Below, piece by piece: positions 61,330-64,000 of a stretch of DNA of 64,000 bases. The position numbers and the translations under genes are program-made. Position 1 is the stretch's first letter. The number at the start of each line of letters is the position of its first letter. The notes under the pieces are model-generated. The model ran no database searches. It saw only the letters and a list, made by a program, of their open reading frames with translations, and was not told the origin of the DNA. This DNA is from Clostridiales bacterium (GTDB lineage Bacteria > Bacillota > Clostridia > Clostridiales > Oxobacteraceae): positions 1-64,000 of the forward strand of contig JASEJN010000006.1 of NCBI GenBank assembly GCA_030016385.1, given 5' to 3'.

Positions 61330-64000
61330 TCAAAGCAACAGTCGGAAGGTCTCAATTTTATACGGCCTGATATTGTAAGTAAACGATCTGCAATTACACG
61401 GTATCTCAAACTCGGCCTCTTCGATCATATTGCATTTCATAACTGACTTTACAGGAAGGCCGGTTTGTACTTTTACGCAGCAGTTCTTTCCATACTTCTC
61501 CAGGAGTCTTACAATGATCCCGTTTCCGTCTTCCGCCGGTTTCACAGCTTCTATAAACACATTGTCGCAGTCAACGCTCAGTATATTTCCAAAATCCGCA
61601 CCTGATTTTACTTTTTTATCTTTCAAAATACTCAAGGGAGTATTGAGCTGATACCCCTGTTTGGCAGTTCCGCCTTCCTGCCAGCTTCCCAAATGAGGCA
61701 GTATGGAGTATACAAAGCGATGTCTTCCCCGGTCGGCCTTAGGGTTTGGATTTATAGGCGATTTCAGCAGAGAAAGCCTCATAACATTTCCTTTAATATC
61801 ATAACCATATTTGCTGTCATTTAGCAGACTAACGCCATAGCCATATTCCGAAAGGTCGGCCCACATATGGGCAGGAACTTCAAATTTTGCTTGCTCCCAA
61901 CCTGTGTTGTCATGAGTAGCCCGTTTAATGGTCCCATAAGCAATATCATAAGTGGCCTCCCTCGTGACTATGTCCACGGGGAATGCAACCTTTAAAAGCT
62001 TCCTATCCTCCTGCCAGTCTACTTCCGTTTCAAAATTGATTCTCGGCATGTTATCATAAAGAACAATATCCTGATTTATTAATGACTTATTCCACTTTTT
62101 TGTTATTCTTATTCTTTTTATTACAGGGCCATCCTCTAGAATCCGCATGTCCTGCACTTCAAAATTTTCATACCATTTATTGCTGCTAAATTCGTCGATC
62201 TCCCATGCATCATACTGCTGCGGCTCATCGACAAATATCTGAAAAACATTTGCCTCCTTACTGGAAGGTACTATTTCCCTTCCGTTCCTTTTATCAAATA
62301 TGCTTGTTATATTGCCTTCTTTATTAAATTCTATGCGAAAATATTTATTGCTTACTTTATTGCTTTGCTTAATACATCCCGACCTGAAAATACCAGCGGA
62401 AGGCATGTCTTCCTTTTCAGTGACAATCTTATAAACCTTATATCCCATTGACGGCAATTCCACAGGAAATGCCAACTTTGAGCCATTCTTTTCCGTTATC
62501 TGGCAGGGTATCTTTGACCCATTCTCATCAAAAACATTATATCGATTGTTTTTATAAATATTATCCAGTTTGATTTCAGCTACATCATTTCTTTCCCAGC
62601 CCAACGTATTCCATACCATGATGAATGTTTCCATATCTTGATGTTTGCAATCTTCAAAAATAGATTCAGACGCCGATTCCTTAAGCTTTTTAGCTTCAAA
62701 AAGCACTTCATTGTATGAATCAACCGCGTTATAGAATGTTTCTGCAATCGTCGATCCGGACAATATGTCATGGAATTGATTCGTTAAGACTTTCTTCCAG
62801 ATCTCTTTAAGCTTGGTATAGTAAGAACCGTGTTCCATTGAAGATATAGATAAAAAGAACTCCGTATCCCTTAAAGTCCTTTCACACAACCTGTTTAATT
62901 TCTTAAGCTCCGCATGAGTAGTATAAACTCCACGATGGGCCTCAAGATAAAGCTCATCATCCCATACTGGCAGATGTTCACAGGATCCGGAAAGTTTATT
63001 CAGAAGCTCTGATGCAAAGGACGTCTTGAAATTTGCCGTTTTATTCAATCGGTTCAACCTCTTAATAGTTTCGAGCATTTCCAGTGTTACACCTCCGCCT
63101 CCGTCACCGAACCCATAAAGAAGAGGATAATCACTGCGGTTACCGTCACCATCAAAAGTCTCATATTTTTTACGGATATCGCTTCCGGATACTGCCCCGT
63201 TGTAGTCTCCCGTAAAAAGTGCAAGCACTTCGCTTCCATCGGCGCTTTTCCATCGGAACAAATCATAAGGGAATTTATTTATCCTATTCCACTGTATCTT
63301 CTGTGTGACAAAATAATCGATACCGCAGCCCTTCATTATCTGCGGAAGTATATATGAGAACCCAAAAGTATCGGGAAGCCATAAAATCCTGGAGTCCTTT
63401 CCAAATTCATTTTTGAAAAATTCCTTTCCCACAAGTATCTGGCGGATAAAGGATTCTCCTGATATGAGGTTGCAATCCGGCTCAACCCACATGGCACCTT
63501 CGGCCTCCAACTGGCCCATCTTTACCCTTTCCTTGATACCCTCATAAATTTCAGGAAAATACGTCTTTGCATACTCATATAGCTGCGGCTGGCTTTGTGT
63601 AAACTTATAATAACCGTATTGATCCATCAACCTTAAGGCAGTTGAAAATGTTCTGGCGGATTTTCGTATCGTTTCTTTTACCGGCCACAAATAGCCGATA
63701 TCGAGATGGGAATGACCTATCAAGTGAATCGTGGAGTCGGATAATTTATTATGAATTTCCCCAATTTCATTATAAAGTATAGACTTTGCCTTAGGTAAAC
63801 TGTTTATGACTCCTTCTCTCCCGGAGACAAAATCGATAGCCATAACGCTGTCCTTAAGTCCCAAATAATACCTGTTTTTCATCTCCCCGTCAGGAAGATT
63901 CTTATAAAATTCCTTGGCCGTGGCAAGATCAAAATAATAATCCCATACGGATTTGTTGACTGCAACTATTTTGGCGGTCTCGAATCGATGGTCCTTGTAT
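61330..64000 (-). CDS. GH38 alpha-mannosidase (5' end outside window)
   Basis: The frame is open to the window end, adding about 39 residues before the internal Met at 63882, so the gene is partial. It shows the GH38 metal motif GHSHLDIGYLWPV, the nucleophile Asp in WLPDTFGFSYILPQ, and the C-terminal mannosidase domains (VAFPVDIV, HRFVYSILPH). It should remove alpha-mannose residues inside the cell, since no export signal is seen in the part present. It is transcribed in the direction of the deacetylase. Confidence 0.92.
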   Translation of the reverse strand, partial: YKDHRFETAKIVAVNKSVWDYYFDLATAKEFYKNLPDGEMKNRYYLGLKDSVMAIDFVSGREGVINSLPKAKSILYNEIGEIHNKLSDSTIHLIGHSHLDIGYLWPVKETIRKSARTFSTALRLMDQYGYYKFTQSQPQLYEYAKTYFPEIYEGIKERVKMGQLEAEGAMWVEPDCNLISGESFIRQILVGKEFFKNEFGKDSRILWLPDTFGFSYILPQIMKGCGIDYFVTQKIQWNRINKFPYDLFRWKSADGSEVLALFTGDYNGAVSGSDIRKKYETFDGDGNRSDYPLLYGFGDGGGGVTLEMLETIKRLNRLNKTANFKTSFASELLNKLSGSCEHLPVWDDELYLEAHRGVYTTHAELKKLNRLCERTLRDTEFFLSISSMEHGSYYTKLKEIWKKVLTNQFHDILSGSTIAETFYNAVDSYNEVLFEAKKLKESASESIFEDCKHQDMETFIMVWNTLGWERNDVAEIKLDNIYKNNRYNVFDENGSKIPCQITEKNGSKLAFPVELPSMGYKVYKIVTEKEDMPSAGIFRSGCIKQSNKVSNKYFRIEFNKEGNITSIFDKRNGREIVPSSKEANVFQIFVDEPQQYDAWEIDEFSSNKWYENFEVQDMRILEDGPVIKRIRITKKWNKSLINQDIVLYDNMPRINFETEVDWQEDRKLLKVAFPVDIVTREATYDIAYGTIKRATHDNTGWEQAKFEVPAHMWADLSEYGYGVSLLNDSKYGYDIKGNVMRLSLLKSPINPNPKADRGRHRFVYSILPHLGSWQEGGTAKQGYQLNTPLSILKDKKVKSGADFGNILSVDCDNVFIEAVKPAEDGNGIIVRLLEKYGKNCCVKVQTGLPVKSVMKCNMIEEAEFEIPCNCRSFTYNIRPYKIETFRLLL

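Noticed and set aside
61330..61409. Overlap of the deacetylase reading frame with the mannosidase end
   Set aside because: It disappears when the deacetylase start is set at 61235, where a lipoprotein signal peptide and a ribosome site are found.
1..64000. CRISPR array, tRNA/rRNA genes, prophage or insertion sequence with transposase
   Set aside because: No regular direct repeats with spacers, no tRNA cloverleaf or rRNA sequence and no transposase or integrase frame were recognised.

Overview
The window reads as chromosome of a motile, endospore-forming member of the Clostridia (low-GC Firmicutes). The reasons are spmA/spmB, an S-box in front of metK, strong AGGAGG-type ribosome sites, a fused FliR-FlhB, a CheC/CheD/FliY-type chemotaxis set and no L- or P-ring genes. 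I cannot name the genus from the sequence alone, and nothing here was searched against a database.

Layout. 0-7 kb: an RDD/FG-GAP-like membrane protein, spmB-spmA, three small genes (two Cys-pair proteins and a 28-residue Lys-rich protein), and a SipW/TasA-type matrix unit (signal peptidase plus two exported proteins) with its own promoter. 6.7-7.2 kb: remains of a flotillin-type (SPFH) gene. 7.2-10.9 kb: a four-CysPair zinc-ribbon gene, a structured ncRNA of about 207 nt with its own promoter, comFC and recD2. 10.9-13.3 kb: a 25-bp perfect hairpin repeat, the small-gene trio YvrJ/DUF2922/DUF1659, and nagA on the plus strand. 13.3-14.8 kb: metK behind a SAM-I riboswitch.

14.8-60.1 kb is one large flagellar and chemotaxis region, all on the minus strand. 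In transcription order it runs fapA, cheW, cheD, [202-bp repeat element], cheB, cheR, cheA, cheC, cheY, cheW, fliM, fliY, DUF2225, flgM, flgN, flgK, flgL, fliD, fliT-like, flagellin, a 1715-residue glycosyltransferase/methyltransferase, two flaG-like genes, fliS, [repeats and terminator], flgB, flgC, fliE, fliF, fliG, fliH, fliI, fliJ, fliK, flgD, a TIGR02530-type gene, flgE, flbD, motA, motB, fliL, fliO, fliP, fliQ, fliR-flhB, flhA, flhF, flhG, sigma-28, a swrB-like gene, a small membrane protein with an AUU start, and a flgG-like gene. Genes for basal body, export apparatus, motor, hook, filament, cap, chaperones, the sigma-28/anti-sigma pair and the full CheA/W/Y/B/R/C/D circuit are all present. 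Three good sigma-28-type promoters (TAAA-N15-xxCGAxAx) precede the late genes flgM, flagellin and flaG, so the late genes can be switched on separately inside the otherwise continuous block. 60-64 kb: a lipoprotein polysaccharide deacetylase and a GH38 alpha-mannosidase that runs off the window end.

The most interesting items are the multidomain flagellin-locus glycosyltransferase/FkbM protein, the ncRNA next to comFC (possibly the raiA motif), a CheB without a receiver domain beside an inserted palindromic element, the AUU-started small gene, and related short palindromic repeats scattered in intergenic DNA.
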